Source of the DNA: Heterohyrax brucei
Lineage: Eukaryota; Chordata; Mammalia; Hyracoidea; Procaviidae
Assembly (NCBI GenBank): GCA_028571685.1
Contig: CM053146.1
Coordinates: 20,061,431-20,125,430, forward strand
DNA length: 64,000 nt
Reading direction: 5' to 3'
Positions 21,266 to 32,290 of this stretch are shown piece after piece. The notes below the pieces were generated by a model. That model saw only the letters and a list, made by a program, of their open reading frames with translations. It searched no databases and was not told where the DNA came from. The position numbers and the translations under genes were made by a program. Positions within the stretch are counted from its first letter, which is position 1, and each line of letters opens with the position of its first letter.

Positions 21266-21669
21266 TATCATGGAGATAGGATTCTTTGGGCCAAGATTTG
21301 TAGCACTTTCCCTAATAGCTCCTATTCTCATAAACTCATGCACAATTAGCCACTTGGTAGACAGAGTCTTCAACTTTTCCAGATGGTTTGGTGGCTATGG
21401 TAAAATGGCACACCTAGTCATTTTTCCTGGTCCTGAGTACTCCTTGTCTCCCTGCCCCCACCACTCACCCCATTCCACTTTTAGGCAGTCATCTGCTGCC
21501 CAGCCACTTTTTCCTTGAACTCAGAATATTGGGTCATCCAATTCTCCAATTTCTATTTCTGCTCTTTCCCCACAGATTGACAACCTTACAGAAATCCCTC
21601 TAGTCTTTGGACCATGGCTCCCTCAACTACTTTCAACTCTGTCTGCTGTTCTGGTTTGGGAGCAACAGG
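21266..21669. other. Unique sequence, nothing recognised
   Basis: No gene or repeat family was recognised up to the 3' end of the RTE element. Confidence 0.35.
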
Positions 21670-22605
21670 CTGTTGTTATTTTTAGGTTGGTTCCAACTTA
21701 CAGCAATCCTCTGTACAATAGAAGGAAACACAGCTGGGTCCTACACTGTGCCCACAATTGTTGGTATGCTTGAGCCCAGTGTCACAGCCACTGTGTCAGT
21801 CCATCTTGTTGAGGGTCTTCCTCTTTTTCCCTTTCCAAGAAAGACGTCCTTCTCCAGGGATGGATCCCTTCTGACAACACATTCAGAGTATGTAGGACAT
21901 AGTCCCGACATCCTTGCTTTTAAGGAGCACTTTGATTGTACTTCTTCCAAGACAGATCTATTCATTTTTTTGGCAGTCCATGACATATTCAATATTCTTT
22001 GCCAGCACCACAATTAAAAGGTGTTAATTCTTCTTCTGTGTTCCTTATTTATCATTGAGCTCTTGCATGCATATGAAGCTACTGAAAATACTGTGACTTG
22101 GGTCAGGTGCACCTTAGTCTTTAAAGTGACATATTTGCTTCTGAATATTTTAAAGAAGTCTTTTGCAGTAGATTTACCCAATGCAGTATGCCTTTTGACT
22201 TCTTGACTGATGCTTCTATGGGTGTCGACTGTGGGGCCAAGTAAACAGAAATCCTTGACAACTTCAGTCTTTTCTCTCTTTATCATGATGCTGCTTATTG
22301 GTTCACTTGTGAGGATTTTTGTCTTCTTGATGTTGAGGTGTAATCCATACTGAAGGCTGTGGTCTTTGATCTTCATCAGTAAGTGTTTCAAGTCCTCTTC
22401 ACTTTCAGCAAGTGAGCTGTATCATCTGCATATCACAAGTTTTTAATAAGTCTTCTTCAAACCTGATGCCTCATTCTTCTTCATGTCGTCCTGCTTCTTG
22501 AATTATTTGCTTGGCACACAAATTGAATAGAAATGGTGAAAGGACATAGCCCTGATACACACTGTTCCTGACTTTAAACTATATAGTACCCCCTTACTCT
22601 GTTTG

Positions 22606-22697
22606 AATGATTGTTTCCTGATACGTGTACATGTTTCTCAATGTTATCTGCAATGATTGCTTCCTGATACGTGTACATGGTCCTGCAATATTATCTA
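22606..22697. repeat. 46-bp tandem duplication inside the RTE
   Basis: Unit 1 (22606-22651) and unit 2 (22652-22697) both begin AATGATTG.TTCCTGATACG. The length is not a multiple of three, so it shifts the reverse transcriptase frame. Confidence 0.85.
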
Positions 22698-22818
22698 TAA
22701 TTTGCTGTGATCCACAGAGTTGGATACATTTGCATAGCCAACATACGGCAAGTAAACATCTTTTGGGTATCCTCTGCTTTCAGCTAAGATCCATCTGACA
22801 TCAGCAATGATAAGCAAT

Positions 22819-22970
22819 GAGGGCTTGGAATGACCAAAAGAACACTCTTGGATGTAATCCTGTTGGCATGAGGAACGTTCAGAAAGTTTTGACCAGGGTA
22901 CTACTACTTTCTATGTTACAAGATCTCTATCCTGGGTCTCTTTTCACCCTTTTAGCCATTCCAAGCCCTC
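22819..22970. other. 152-bp insert with 14-bp perfect inverted ends
   Basis: GAGGGCTTGGAATG at 22819-22832 is the exact complement of CATTCCAAGCCCTC at 22957-22970. Including a few more bases, about 21 bp pair with two mismatches. The insert interrupts the RTE frame, and the RTE sequence resumes on both sides with about 14 bases missing. Most of the interior (22821-22945) is about 80% identical to 20902-21025. It could be a small inverted-repeat transposon or a templated repair insertion. No target duplication is clear. Confidence 0.6.
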
Positions 22971-24369
22971 CATGTTCTCTTTCTGAATCTGGCTTGTATT
23001 TATGGCAATTGTCTGTCAATATTCCACTGCAGCCACCTTTGAATGCTCTTTAGCAAAACCGTACTTGCATATGATATTGTTCGATAATTTCCTTATTTAG
23101 TTGAATCTCCTTTCTTGGAAATTGGTATACATATGGAATCTCTTCCAGGTGGTTGGTCAGGTAGCGGTCCTTCAAATTTCTCAGCGTAGATGAGTGAGCA
23201 ACCTTAGTACTGCATCTGTTTGTTGAAACGTCTTCATTGACAATCCATCGGTTCCTGGAGCCCTGCTTTTTGCCAATGCCCTCAGTGCAGCTTTGACTTC
23301 TTCCTTCAGTGCCATGGGCTCCTGAGCATGTGTCACCTCTTGAAATAGTTGAACATCGACCAGTTCTTTCTGGTATAATGACTTTGCGTATTCCTTCCAT
23401 TTTCTTTTGAGTTTCCTGCGCTGTTTAATATTTTCCTTGTAGAATCCTTCACTATTGCAACTCAGATCTTGAATTTTTTTCTTCAGTTCTTTCAGCTTGA
23501 GAAATGCCAGGTATGTTCTTCCCTTTCAATTTCCTGTCTCCAGCTCTTTGCACTTTGTTTTCTTGAGTTGTCCACTGAAATCTTGTATTCATTTCTTTTA
23601 GTTCCTAATTTCTCCCTTTTGCTTTAGCTACTGGGCATTCAGGCGTAAGTTTCAGAGTCTTCTGGTCCTTTTTTCCTGTCTTTTGAATGACCTCTTGCTT
23701 TCTTCATGTGTGATGTCTTTGATATCATGCCACAATTTTTCTGGTGTTCAGTCCTTACTGTTCAATGTTTCAAAACTTTTCTTGAGGTATTCTCTAAACT
23801 CAGATGGAACAGACTCAGGGTCATATTTTGGCTGTCTGGACTTGTTCTAATTTTCTTCAGTTTCACCTTGAACTTCCACATGAGCAATTGACGGTCTGTT
23901 CCACAGTTGGCCACTGACTTTGTTCTGACTGAAGATATTGAACTTTTCCATTGTCTCTTTCTACAGATACAGCCTGTTTGACTCCTGTAGCCTCCCCCAT
24001 CATTTCTATCACCAGTGGCCGTGTTTTCCAGCTACCGATCCTTCGATGTTTCCAACTTTGCATTACAATCACCAGTAGTTATCCATGCAGCCTCACTGCA
24101 TGTGCCATAAATTTCAGACTGCAGCAGTTAGTAAAACCTTCAATTTCTTTACCTTCAGCCTTAGTGGTTGCTGTGTACATTTGAATAATAGTCATATCAA
24201 CTTGTCTTCCTTGCAGGTGTGTGGATATTATCCTGTAACTGACAGCACTGTACATCAGGATAGATCTTGAAATTTTTTTGTAGATAAGAACACAACACTA
24301 TATCTCTTCAAGTTGTCATTCCTGGCTTATTAGACCATGTGACTGTCTGATTCAAAATGGCCACTGTCC

Positions 24370-24435
24370 ATGCAAATTCATACGGGAATGTACATTTTCA
24401 CTCAATCATAATAAAAAAACAATGCACTATCAATC
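24370..24435 (+). other. Short insertion with an A-rich tail in the RTE
   Basis: 'atgcaaattcatacggg', 'aatgtacattttcactcaat' and an ATAAAAAAA end interrupt the RTE sequence. The same series recurs near 42570-42628 with its own poly(A). The family is unknown. Confidence 0.5.
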
Positions 24436-24959
24436 TATTTCAGCTCCCTAATGCCTAGGATATCCATTTTATGCATTCTGCTTCATTTTTGATGATTTAC
24501 AGTTTTCCTGGATTCATACTTCTTATGTTCCACATTCCTATTATTAACGGATGTTTGCAGCTGTTTCTTCCCATTTTGAATCGTGCCTCATCAAGAAATG
24601 AAGGTCCTGAAAATTTGACTCCATGCATGTCATGGAAGTTGACCCTACTTTGAAGAAGCAGCTTTTCCACAGTCGTCTTTTGAGTGCCTTCCAACCTAGG
24701 GGGCTCATCTTCTGGCACTACATCTGGCAATGTTTACTGCTATTCATAAGGTTTCCACTGCCTAATTCTTTTCAGAAGTAGACTGCCAGGTCCTTCTTTC
24801 TAACCTGTCCCAGTGCCAAAGCTCAGCTGACCCCTGTCTACCATGGGTGACCCTGTTGGTATCTGAATACTGATGGCATAGCTTCCAGTGTCACAGGAAC
24901 ATGTAAGCTCCCACAGTATGACAAACTGAGATACTTAGGGGCTTAACTGGGGTAGTAGG

Positions 24960-25295
24960 TGTCTATTGGGATGGATGCCTGGGTCATAGAAATGTGTCTG
25001 TCCCTGTTCAAAGCTGATTAGCCTAAGATGGGGCCACCTGAATTCTGAAATTTTAAAAAGTAATTAAAAGAAGAAATTTCACTCCTCTCTAGTGGTGATA
25101 CTAGGAGATGAAAGAGAAGATCCAGGTGTCTGTCCAATCCTGTGATCTAGCAGCCCTAAGACCCAGCCACATTCCTCCTGCCCGTCCTGAGGGTATGAGA
25201 TATTCCAGTATACTTTAAACATTCCTCCTTGGTGCCTTAGTTCTTATAAGCTGGGTTTCTGTCACTTGCAACTGCAGAGTCCTGAATGATACACC
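24960..25295 (+). repeat. Old LTR 3' portion, MaLR/ERVL-like
   Basis: It ends with 'ataagctgggtttctgtcacttgcaactgcagagtcctgaatgatac', a common end of mammalian MaLR/ERVL LTRs. The 5' limit is not visible. Confidence 0.45.
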
Positions 25296-25479
25296 ACAAC
25301 TGCTGATGTGGAAGGAGTTCTCTGTACAGACTTCTGCAGGGCTTCCGATCCAGTGGGTGCTTGAAGTGGTCAGGCCCTTGAGTTAGTCCATTCTGTTATA
25401 TGTGGGATGGTCTGGCCTGGTGACAGTGACCCCAAGAATGATGCCAACCACTTTCTATGGCTGTAACCAGGAAGGCAGA
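25296..25479. other. Unique sequence
   Basis: No signal was recognised. Confidence 0.3.
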
Positions 25480-25725
25480 GAATTTTGAAGAAGATTTGGG
25501 TCTGACACAGATCTGGGCTTGAATACTGTTGCTGGCACTCATTTTCTGTCAAACTCAGAGAAATTGCTTCATCTACAAAGTAAGAAGGATGTTTTCCACC
25601 TAAGAGTGTTATTAAGGTGAACCAATGGGATGGTGTAAGTGTGTACAGAGGACTTCGCCCATATCAAGTGCTCTAGAAATGGTAACTACTCATTATTGTC
25701 ATTATTGTCATCATTATTATTCTAG
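25480..25725 (+). repeat. MIR SINE
   Basis: Sense MIR with 'aaattgcttcatctacaaagtaagaagg' and 'caagtgctctagaaatggtaactactcattatt'. Confidence 0.7.
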
Positions 25726-25889
25726 TCCTATAGTCTTTCTCCTGTGCAAATATGTATTGATGACACAGTCATTCTCACTTCAGCATCAGAATGGATGCTG
25801 GAGGCTGAACCTGAGTCTGATTATTCTGTCTTTCTCATTTTTCCTTAAAGGAGCCACCCCTCCCCCAACCTCAGTACAAGTGGAGATGC

Positions 25890-26215
25890 CCCTCTTCTGA
25901 GTAGTTGACAAACGACCGGGATGGACTAATCAACTACTGCTCCTACTAGCCTGGGAATTGGTCACAGATGGACACGAGACCCAATCCTAGGACTATGGCT
26001 GAATCCACTGGGAAAAAGATGTCCTTTTCCCACTAGAGCTGTCAAGATATGTGTCTGGAGCTGCATGTCAGGCTCATGGCACTGGGACAGCCTGCCTGAA
26101 CCTAGGTGGGCAGTACTCTGTAAATTTCCCTGTTCCACAAACCAGTAAGCACCCCTTTCTATCAAATTAGTGTGAGTTGGAATTTGTCACCATAGCTGAA
26201 GAGATCCTTAGCATA
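25890..26215 (+). repeat. Old LTR fragment, MaLR/ERVL-like
   Basis: The segment ends 'agtgtgagttggaatttgtcacc', resembling the 3' end of the LTR fragment at 25.25 kb. Boundaries and family are uncertain. Confidence 0.35.
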
Positions 26216-26354
26216 GCCACAATTTCTACCAACCAGGTAGTAAGCAACTTCCCAGCAATGCCGGTTAGGAGACCTTTTTTTACAGCTCTGTGACTCCTAA
26301 AGAAGTGCAGTGCTGTGGTTAAATCAGAATATTTGGCTACTGGACAGACACTTG

Positions 26355-26510
26355 AAACCCTGGTGACATAGTGTTTAAGTATTATGACTGCTAACCAGAA
26401 GGTTGGCAGTTCAGATCCTACAGGTGTTCCTTGGAAATTCTATGGGGCACTTCTACTCTGTTTATAGAGTTGTTATGAGTTGGAATCGAATCAATAGCTG
26501 TGGGTTTTGT
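26355..26510 (+). repeat. Afrotherian SINE
   Basis: Full short variant: 'accctggtgacatagtgttta', 'gctaaccagaaggttggcagttcagatcc', 'gagttggaatcgaatcaatagc', GGGTTTTG tail. Confidence 0.92.
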
Positions 26511-26640
26511 GCAGGCATTATCTTTTTTAACTCTACAATGATACTGCAAGAAAGGAGGAAACCAACATCCAAAGAGCTTTGGGACTTTTCCAAGGACACA
26601 CAGCATAGCTGAAATTTGAACAGGGTCAGGTCATTCCTGG
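26511..26640 (-). repeat. MIR SINE fragment
   Basis: Complement of MIR: 'tttaactctacaatgatactg', 'aggaggaaaccaacatcc', 'caaggacacacagcatagctg'. Confidence 0.7.
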
Positions 26641-26756
26641 GTTTCCTGGAGGCCCTTTCCCTGACATGGGATATAACTTTAATTTGATTTGCGTTGGTGT
26701 CTTTACAAGGACTTGTTTCACTAGCTGTATTTACATTGCAAATATATATATATATC

Positions 26757-27378
26757 AGATAAACCTCATTATTCACAGATTCTGTATTTGTAAGCTCTTC
26801 TACTTGCTGTAATCAACTTGTCTTCTCAATTACTCACAGACAAGCACAGAGAAGCCCATCACTCACTGTTTAACAGGGTGTTTAACAGCTGTGTAACAGG
26901 GTGATGCTCTGTCTTCTTGTTGTATTTCTCATATAGTAAACAGGTGTCATTTTTGTGGTCTTATTTAATGTCTTTTTTTTTCTTTTTGTCTTGGCAGTTT
27001 TGCTGTTTAAAATGACCCCCAAGCATGGTGCTGAAGCGCTTTCTCTCTAGTGTCTTCAAGTGCAAGAGGACTGTGCTGTACTTTCTGAAGAAACTGCACC
27101 TCTTAGATAAACTTAGTTTCAGTATGGATTGCAGCTATAGCTGTTGGCCATAGAATTGATGTTAATGTGTAAATAATAGATATTAAACATCTTTAAACAG
27201 AAACACACATAAAATGAGGCTACATATTGATTGGATGACAGAAATGGGACCAGAGTCTTGCAGGAGCCTAACTTCGTATTTTCCCTGGGAGCAATGTCTT
27301 GATTTTCACTAACTCAGTGTTTGCAGCTACTTTATAGAACATAACTACCCTATGTAACAAGAATTGATTGTATAATAA
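26757..27378 (+). mobile_element. Tigger-like (pogo) DNA transposon relic
   Basis: The left end 'ataaacctcattattcacagattctgtatttg' and the right end '...tatgtaacaagaattgattgta' are near complements. The interior 'tttgctgtttaaaatgacccccaagcatggtgctgaag' and 'aaacagaaacacacataaaatgaggc' matches the mammalian Tigger series. At about 620 bp it is an internally deleted form without a usable transposase. Target TA repeats flank it inside an AT run. Confidence 0.75.
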
Positions 27379-27734
27379 ATGTATATATAAATATACAGAC
27401 ATGAGTAGATGACAGTATATATTGTAAAGCACATTTATTTGTGCATTTATACTATTCAGTGATCTGTATCATGCACACACACACACACAAACTTAGGGAC
27501 AGAGAAGAGTGGAAATGAACAGGGAATCTGGATTTCCTCCAATGTTTAGAGACTGCAATTTCAATCCTCACGTGTCTTTCAGGGACAAGACCCCTGTAAA
27601 CCTCATCTATTCCTTCCCAACAAACCAGCCCATGTTAAAGTACAAGTAAAGTGGGTGCTTGCTCTGCCCTCTAAGGCACCAGTTCTCAAAAGGAAAGGGG
27701 AAGTTGTTTTCAGGCTGCACTTGCTGCTGCACCC
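27379..27734. other. AT-rich sequence with a CA microsatellite
   Basis: A perfect CA run of about 8 units sits at 27473-27489. The rest is AT-rich with no gene signal. Confidence 0.5.
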
Positions 27735-27900
27735 CACACCCCCATAAACATGTATTTGTGCTTCTTTTTTTATTGTGGTTGAATGAAAGTGTACAATCCT
27801 GTTTAAATTTGCATGCTTGCCTATCTGCAGCTCCTTCGGCTCTCCTTGACCAGTAACAGCACTCTCTTCCTTTCCGCTCCATACATGTCATATCCTCTTA
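27735..27900 (-). mobile_element. L1 3' end fragment
   Basis: The plus strand has 'tttttttattgtggttgaatgaaagtgtacaatcc', a poly(T)-led L1 3' end complement, and continues pyrimidine-rich. Confidence 0.55.
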
Positions 27901-28704
27901 ACAATCTCCTGTCCCCTCTTCTTCACCCACTCCACTCCTCTCTAGTAAGAGGCCAGTAGGATGACACTTTATAGATGCATAGAACCACAAAGTGGTTCAC
28001 CCTGTGTCCCTGAGTCCAGTCCATTCCTGTCCAAAGAGCTGACCTCAGTAATGATTTATAATCAGGGGCAGCATCAGATCTAGGGGCCATTCTCCCAAAG
28101 GAACCCCCAGGCCTTTGGATATACTTGTGTTTCAGACCTTGATACTCCATTTCTTTGCAAGGGTCAGGGTGACCCGGGCCTCTCTGGGGAGCTTATTTGT
28201 CCCCACCTTAATACCAAGCATGGGACTGTTAAGTGCCTTCCACAAAACGCCAGGCACCTTTGATTGTATGCGTGGCACAAACAGGGATCATACATGTGTA
28301 ACACGCATAGCTGATTAGCAGCATGAGGGTTTATCCTCTATCCCAGATTACGCAGCTCTCAGCAACTTCTTCCATTTTCAAAAACTCATCTTTTGTCTCC
28401 AAACAAGTTTCAGAAACATTAAAAAAAGAAGAAAAAAAGAAAAGACCATTTCTTATAGTGCTAACTGTTCTTGCCCCAAAGGCCTGGGACCTGAGAATGG
28501 GTCATACCCTAATTCTCCCTGGGACTGAGGTTACATTCTAAGATCGCATTCTAAACACTCAAAGCTCACAAACCACCAAGTTCTGTGTAAAGGCATTTGG
28601 TGACAAACCTGACCCAAACAGCTATGAGAAGATTATAGTCTTTATCCCACTTTGGGGAATAATTACAGGTTTTGCTACAGAAATTTTAGAATATCTGATT
28701 ATGA
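27901..28704. other. Unique sequence with an A-rich run
   Basis: An A/G-rich tract lies at about 28420-28447. Nothing else was recognised. Confidence 0.35.
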
Positions 28705-28805
28705 CAGTGGTTCTCAACTAGGGGGTGATTTTGCTCTGTGCCCCCAAGGACACCTGAGAATGTCTGAAGACATCTGTGGATGTCACATCTTCCCCAGTAA
28801 CCACA
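28705..28805 (+). mobile_element. MER5-like hAT DNA transposon end
   Basis: 'gacagtggttctcaactagggggtgattttgctc' and 'gaatgtctgaagacatctgtgg' match the start of MER5-type non-autonomous hAT-Charlie elements. The far end is missing. Confidence 0.7.
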
Positions 28806-29275
28806 AACAGGAACACTTGCCTTCCTCTCAATTTCTTTTGACTCACACCAGCATGCTCTAGCCCCAATATCCTACTGTTTCAGTAGGGATCATACAGACT
28901 ATACAGGCTGTCTCAGTCAGGCCCCAGGAAGATCAGCTGTGACCCCCAAGTTGCCAAATCCAGGGGTCAAAGGTTATTTGTCAGATTGCTTCTTCAATAC
29001 CTTTTCAGCACATTCGACTCAGCCCAACAGTTCTTGGAAGAAACTCTCTCAGGGCTTCTCTCCTGGCCACCCTTTTCCAGTCTGGGTTGCTGGCTCCACC
29101 TCACCTCTGAATGCTGAAGTGCACAGGGGCTCAGTCCTGGGCTTCCTCACTGACACTCAGTCCAGGCCCCAGCCACTGAAATCCAAATGAAGCACAGTTC
29201 TGCTCTTCCACGGGCACCGTGAGAGCTGACTGGCAGACTACATACATATATAGCCAACCGCCAAGTGCCATCCAG
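28806..29275. other. Unique sequence, nothing recognised
   Basis: No repeat family or gene was recognised. Confidence 0.3.
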
Positions 29276-29277
29276 TC

Positions 29278-29335
29278 GGATGTATATGTATATGTATATA
29301 TATGTATATGTGTGTGTGTGTGTGTATATATATTT
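29278..29335. repeat. TATATG / TG microsatellite
   Basis: Runs of TATATG and a (TG)8-type core are followed by TATATATTTAAATATAC. Confidence 0.9.
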
Positions 29336-29379
29336 AAATATACATACCCTAGTGCTCTAGTGAGGGCCAGGATAGGATA

Positions 29380-29490
29380 CGTGCCTCTGTTTGTTTAGCT
29401 GTAGGATGAGGACAACAGGACCTACCACTGAGCTTGATTTTGAGAATTAAAAGCACTAAACAAGGTAAAGCGTTTGGCCTCAGTCAAAGC
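29380..29490 (+). repeat. MIR SINE fragment
   Basis: 'ttgtttagctgtaggatgaggacaacaggacctacc' and 'gagaattaaaagcactaaacaaggtaaagcg' fit the MIR 3' half. Confidence 0.6.
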
Positions 29491-29689
29491 TCAATAGCAT
29501 AATTATGGGTCATGAGCATGTCAATCCCAGTCTGAAGCACATAAAGAGCCTTATTCTCTAGGGCAGTGCAGCTCACCTCCTGATTATCTAATATATAGTA
29601 ATGCCAGTTACCAGTTGCCATAATAATAGAACTGTAATTACCAACTATGAATCTTGGCCCAGAGACGGACTTGTGGGCCATAGGTGTAC

Positions 29690-30255
29690 AGCCACTGGGA
29701 GAGAGGTCAGAGCCGACCGGAGCCTCTAGCGCGACCGCGGCCCTGGGCCGCAGGTCCCGACGGGCGCCGACGACCCCGCACGAGGACGACCGCAGGCCCG
29801 GCCAGCCCCGCGGGTCGGCTTTGTGTGCCGCCTGTTTTCCATTTCCTCGGATCAACACGCAGCTGGGGCCGCGACCTCGCTGCATAGCTAATGTCTCGGC
29901 TCCCCGCCCCGCGTGGGGCCCCGCGAATGAGATGATTTACTCCTGTTTTGCATATTAATTGATCTAAATGCCACCCGTTCTGGGAACAATTTAAGAGGCT
30001 CTCTGGCGCCCAGGGCTGCGAGGCTGGCGGACACTGGGAACGCACTGCGGCGGCGAAGTGGCGGGCGCCCCCTGGGTGCTGCGGGGGATGCGGGGCGCGG
30101 CCACTCCACCTCCCCGGCCACTGGCACAATGCTGCCTTTGTGCCGGGCCCGGACATTTCCATACAGACAAAACGTGGCGACCTGAGCCAGAGCCCTGCCT
30201 TCCTCGGCCGCACGCGCTCTTGCTTCCTGCGCTGCTACAAAGGCACCCCTGAGCG
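29690..30255. promoter_or_regulatory. CpG island, possible promoter
   Basis: CpG density is high, especially 29725-29905 (GCGCGACCGCGG, CGACGGGCGCCGACGACC), in a genome where CpG is otherwise rare outside the young LTRs. Nearby, 'ttttgcatattaattgat' (about 29946) is an octamer-like and homeodomain-type cluster. No TATA box, start codon or splice site links it to a gene. A minus-strand frame of 168 codons crosses it and looks like a consequence of GC richness. Confidence 0.5.
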
Positions 30256-31167
30256 CCCCTGAAACGCCTATGTCGCTGCAGGCGTACCCAGCCCCTGAAG
30301 GAAATGCAGATTGTCATTCCGATCCTCACATCCCACATCTCAGCTGCTCTTGACTGTTCAGCAGGTAACAGGTGGAGTTTGCCTTCTCCCCAGGCCAAAG
30401 GCCGTTACTTAGCTGTGTTGCACTCCAGGCAGCGGGCTTCCCATCTAAATCAAAATTTTCCAAGTACGCCCTCACCCGCCCCCGCCCCCACCAAGCCACA
30501 GAGCTGAGAAAGACAGCCACCAGCCGCTAGCCTCCCCGTTGACATGGCAGCAGCCGAGTCTCAGCCCTGCATTAGCACGGCCACCAGACGGTCTCTAAGC
30601 CACAGTGCAAGGGGGTTCAAAGAAACTGGGCTTCCAGAGAACTCAAGTTCCCCTAACGTACACACCCGACCCCTTTCCTCACCTCTGTCTCCTCTTAGGA
30701 TGCAGAGGCCTATCCATACCTGTGATAGAGTTGAAGACCAAATGGTTCTTGAGTCTTTTCTGTGACATCCATAGTACTCCCATGCTACACAGCACCCTCC
30801 GGGTTCTGCACATTCCACTTCCACAGTGTTCAGGGACTTAGTGTCTGGCTCCACTGCCTCTGTCATTTCTCACCAAGACAAATGCCTCTAGGTCTTCTCC
30901 TTGCTGCTTCTCAAGTCCTGTGGTCTATTTCCTACCCAGGAGCTAGATACAAATACCATCCAGTCACTGCACCCAGCCCCTGCCCCTTCAGAGCCTCCAC
31001 TTTGCACTCATAAATCTGCATGCTGTTCCCTGACCCTAAGGCCTCAGGTGAACCAGACCTTTTGGTGGCCTTTAGCCTCTACTAAAGACCCCAGAGATGA
31101 CATCATCTGCCTATGAGCAGTTGATATTCAACAAAGGCCCTAAGATTTCAAACTTCTTTTAAGAGAG
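30256..31167. other. Unique sequence, nothing recognised
   Basis: No gene was recognised. A C-rich run (CACCCGCCCCCGCCCCCACC-like) is at about 30473-30493. Confidence 0.35.
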
Positions 31168-31363
31168 GATTGTTGTTAGCTGTGGTGAAGTGAGCCTGGA
31201 TTCATGGGATCCCATGCACAATAGCAAGACAAGCTGCCTGTGAATGGGCCATCCTCCCGGTCAGTTACGAATCAGATGGTTGAGATCCTTTCAGAAGTAG
31301 ATCCCCAGGCATTTCTTCCCAGTCTTAGTTTGGAAGACCTGCTGAAACCTGTTCAGCATCTAC
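31168..31363 (-). repeat. SINE of the RTE-bodied type, head lost
   Basis: The plus strand has 'tgttgttagctgtggtgaagtg', 'cccatgcacaatag' and 'agtcttagtttggaagacctgctgaaacctgttcagcatc', the same order as the tRNA-Gly-headed SINE at 9.24-9.55 kb, but the tRNA part is missing. Confidence 0.7.
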
Positions 31364-31429
31364 GGTGAAATGAGTTTCTTTATGTGGCTTTTGCTTGAAA
31401 GATTTTTTTCCCCTAAATCCTGAGGAATT

Positions 31430-32285
31430 ACCTGGGCCCTAGTTTTCTATCCTAGAGGGTCTGTCACTTTGCCAAGTAGGTTGATATTTCCTGGTTCAAC
31501 TGTAAACAACTTGATTTGATACTTTTTGTCTGGTCCTAGACTGCAGCTTGCCCTGTGATTGGTATCAGCCTTGCAGGGAGTGGCCAAATAAACCAAGCAC
31601 ACGAAGTGCCTGTGCCCTACAAAGAGGGGATTGGTCAGCCTGTGCTCTCCCTGCAAGGGGTCATTCCTTGAAATTGGTAAGGAGTTGTGTATGTAAGCAT
31701 CCAAACCAGCAGAGATTTTTAAGACAGATAAAAGCAGGAAAAGAAGCAACCAGGAAGACGCAGAAAGATGGAAGAAGAGAGAAGCAGCAGAGTGAGAGAC
31801 AGAGAAGGCAAGGAATTCCCTAAAAGAGCAGTAACACAGGTCAAGGGCTGTAACACTAAAGACAGTAACAGGCCCAGAAGGGGCCCAGAGGCAGAGTTGA
31901 TGGTGACAGACCCCAGAGCCAAGAGGATCCTGTCCACAGGGGACTGAGAGGCAGCCTGCGTGGCTGAGAGGAGCTGAAGAAGCTATCCTGCCCTGAAAAA
32001 GGGAGACTGCCTGCGTGCTATCTGCATCTGATCCCAAGCTGTAGCTTGCTGGTCCCGATCCCAAGTTGTATAATATTGCTTCCTTAATAAAACACTTAAC
32101 TGTAAGTACGGTCTGTGAGTTATATGTGGCACTGCAGCAGATTATCAAACCCAGAGAAGGAGTAGAACATCCTATGGGAGTAACAGTGTTAGAATTGGTA
32201 ACAAGACTGGAGAAGGAAGGTGTGTCTGATCTCCAACTCCTAGAGATCCGTGTTGTCTGGTTTGGATTTGTGTATCCTCCCTGCG
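31430..32285 (+). mobile_element. ERVL-like LTR
   Basis: It has a long purine-rich middle, a poly(A) signal AATAAAA at about 32085 followed by 'taactgtaagtacggtctgtgagttatatg', and an ending of the ERVL-LTR kind. The 233-codon minus-strand frame across it is antisense to the LTR and I do not treat it as a gene. The exact ends are uncertain. Confidence 0.55.
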
Positions 32286-32290
32286 GTTAG

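Larger units (their letters stand above)
21670..24940 (-). mobile_element. RTE/BovB-clade LINE, nearly full length, decayed
   Basis: Minus-strand element, 5' end near 24940 and 3' end near 21670 (complement of CAACAG tail). Coding traces occur in the right order. First is the start of the AP-type endonuclease (MWNIRSMNPGKL, about 24497-24540). The reverse transcriptase active site YADD is still readable at 22421-22432. Next come the thumb/C-terminal region (LHLNIKKTKILTS, 22014-22391) and the final segment (MWCWQRILNMSWTAKK, 21741-22013). Frames are broken many times by stops and indels, a 46-bp tandem duplication (22606-22697) and two foreign insertions (22819-22970 and about 24370-24435), so it cannot encode a working protein. 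RTE elements supply the machinery thought to copy afrotherian SINEs. Confidence 0.9.

Noticed and set aside
24497..24730. Stand-alone small protein gene
   Set aside because: The frame is the endonuclease start of the decayed RTE LINE.
29707..30213. Minus-strand open frame of 168 codons in the CpG island
   Set aside because: GC-rich DNA has few stops by chance; the product is arginine/proline-rich without a domain.
31447..32148. Minus-strand open frame of 233 codons
   Set aside because: It lies antisense across an ERVL-like LTR and has no recognisable domain or splice context.
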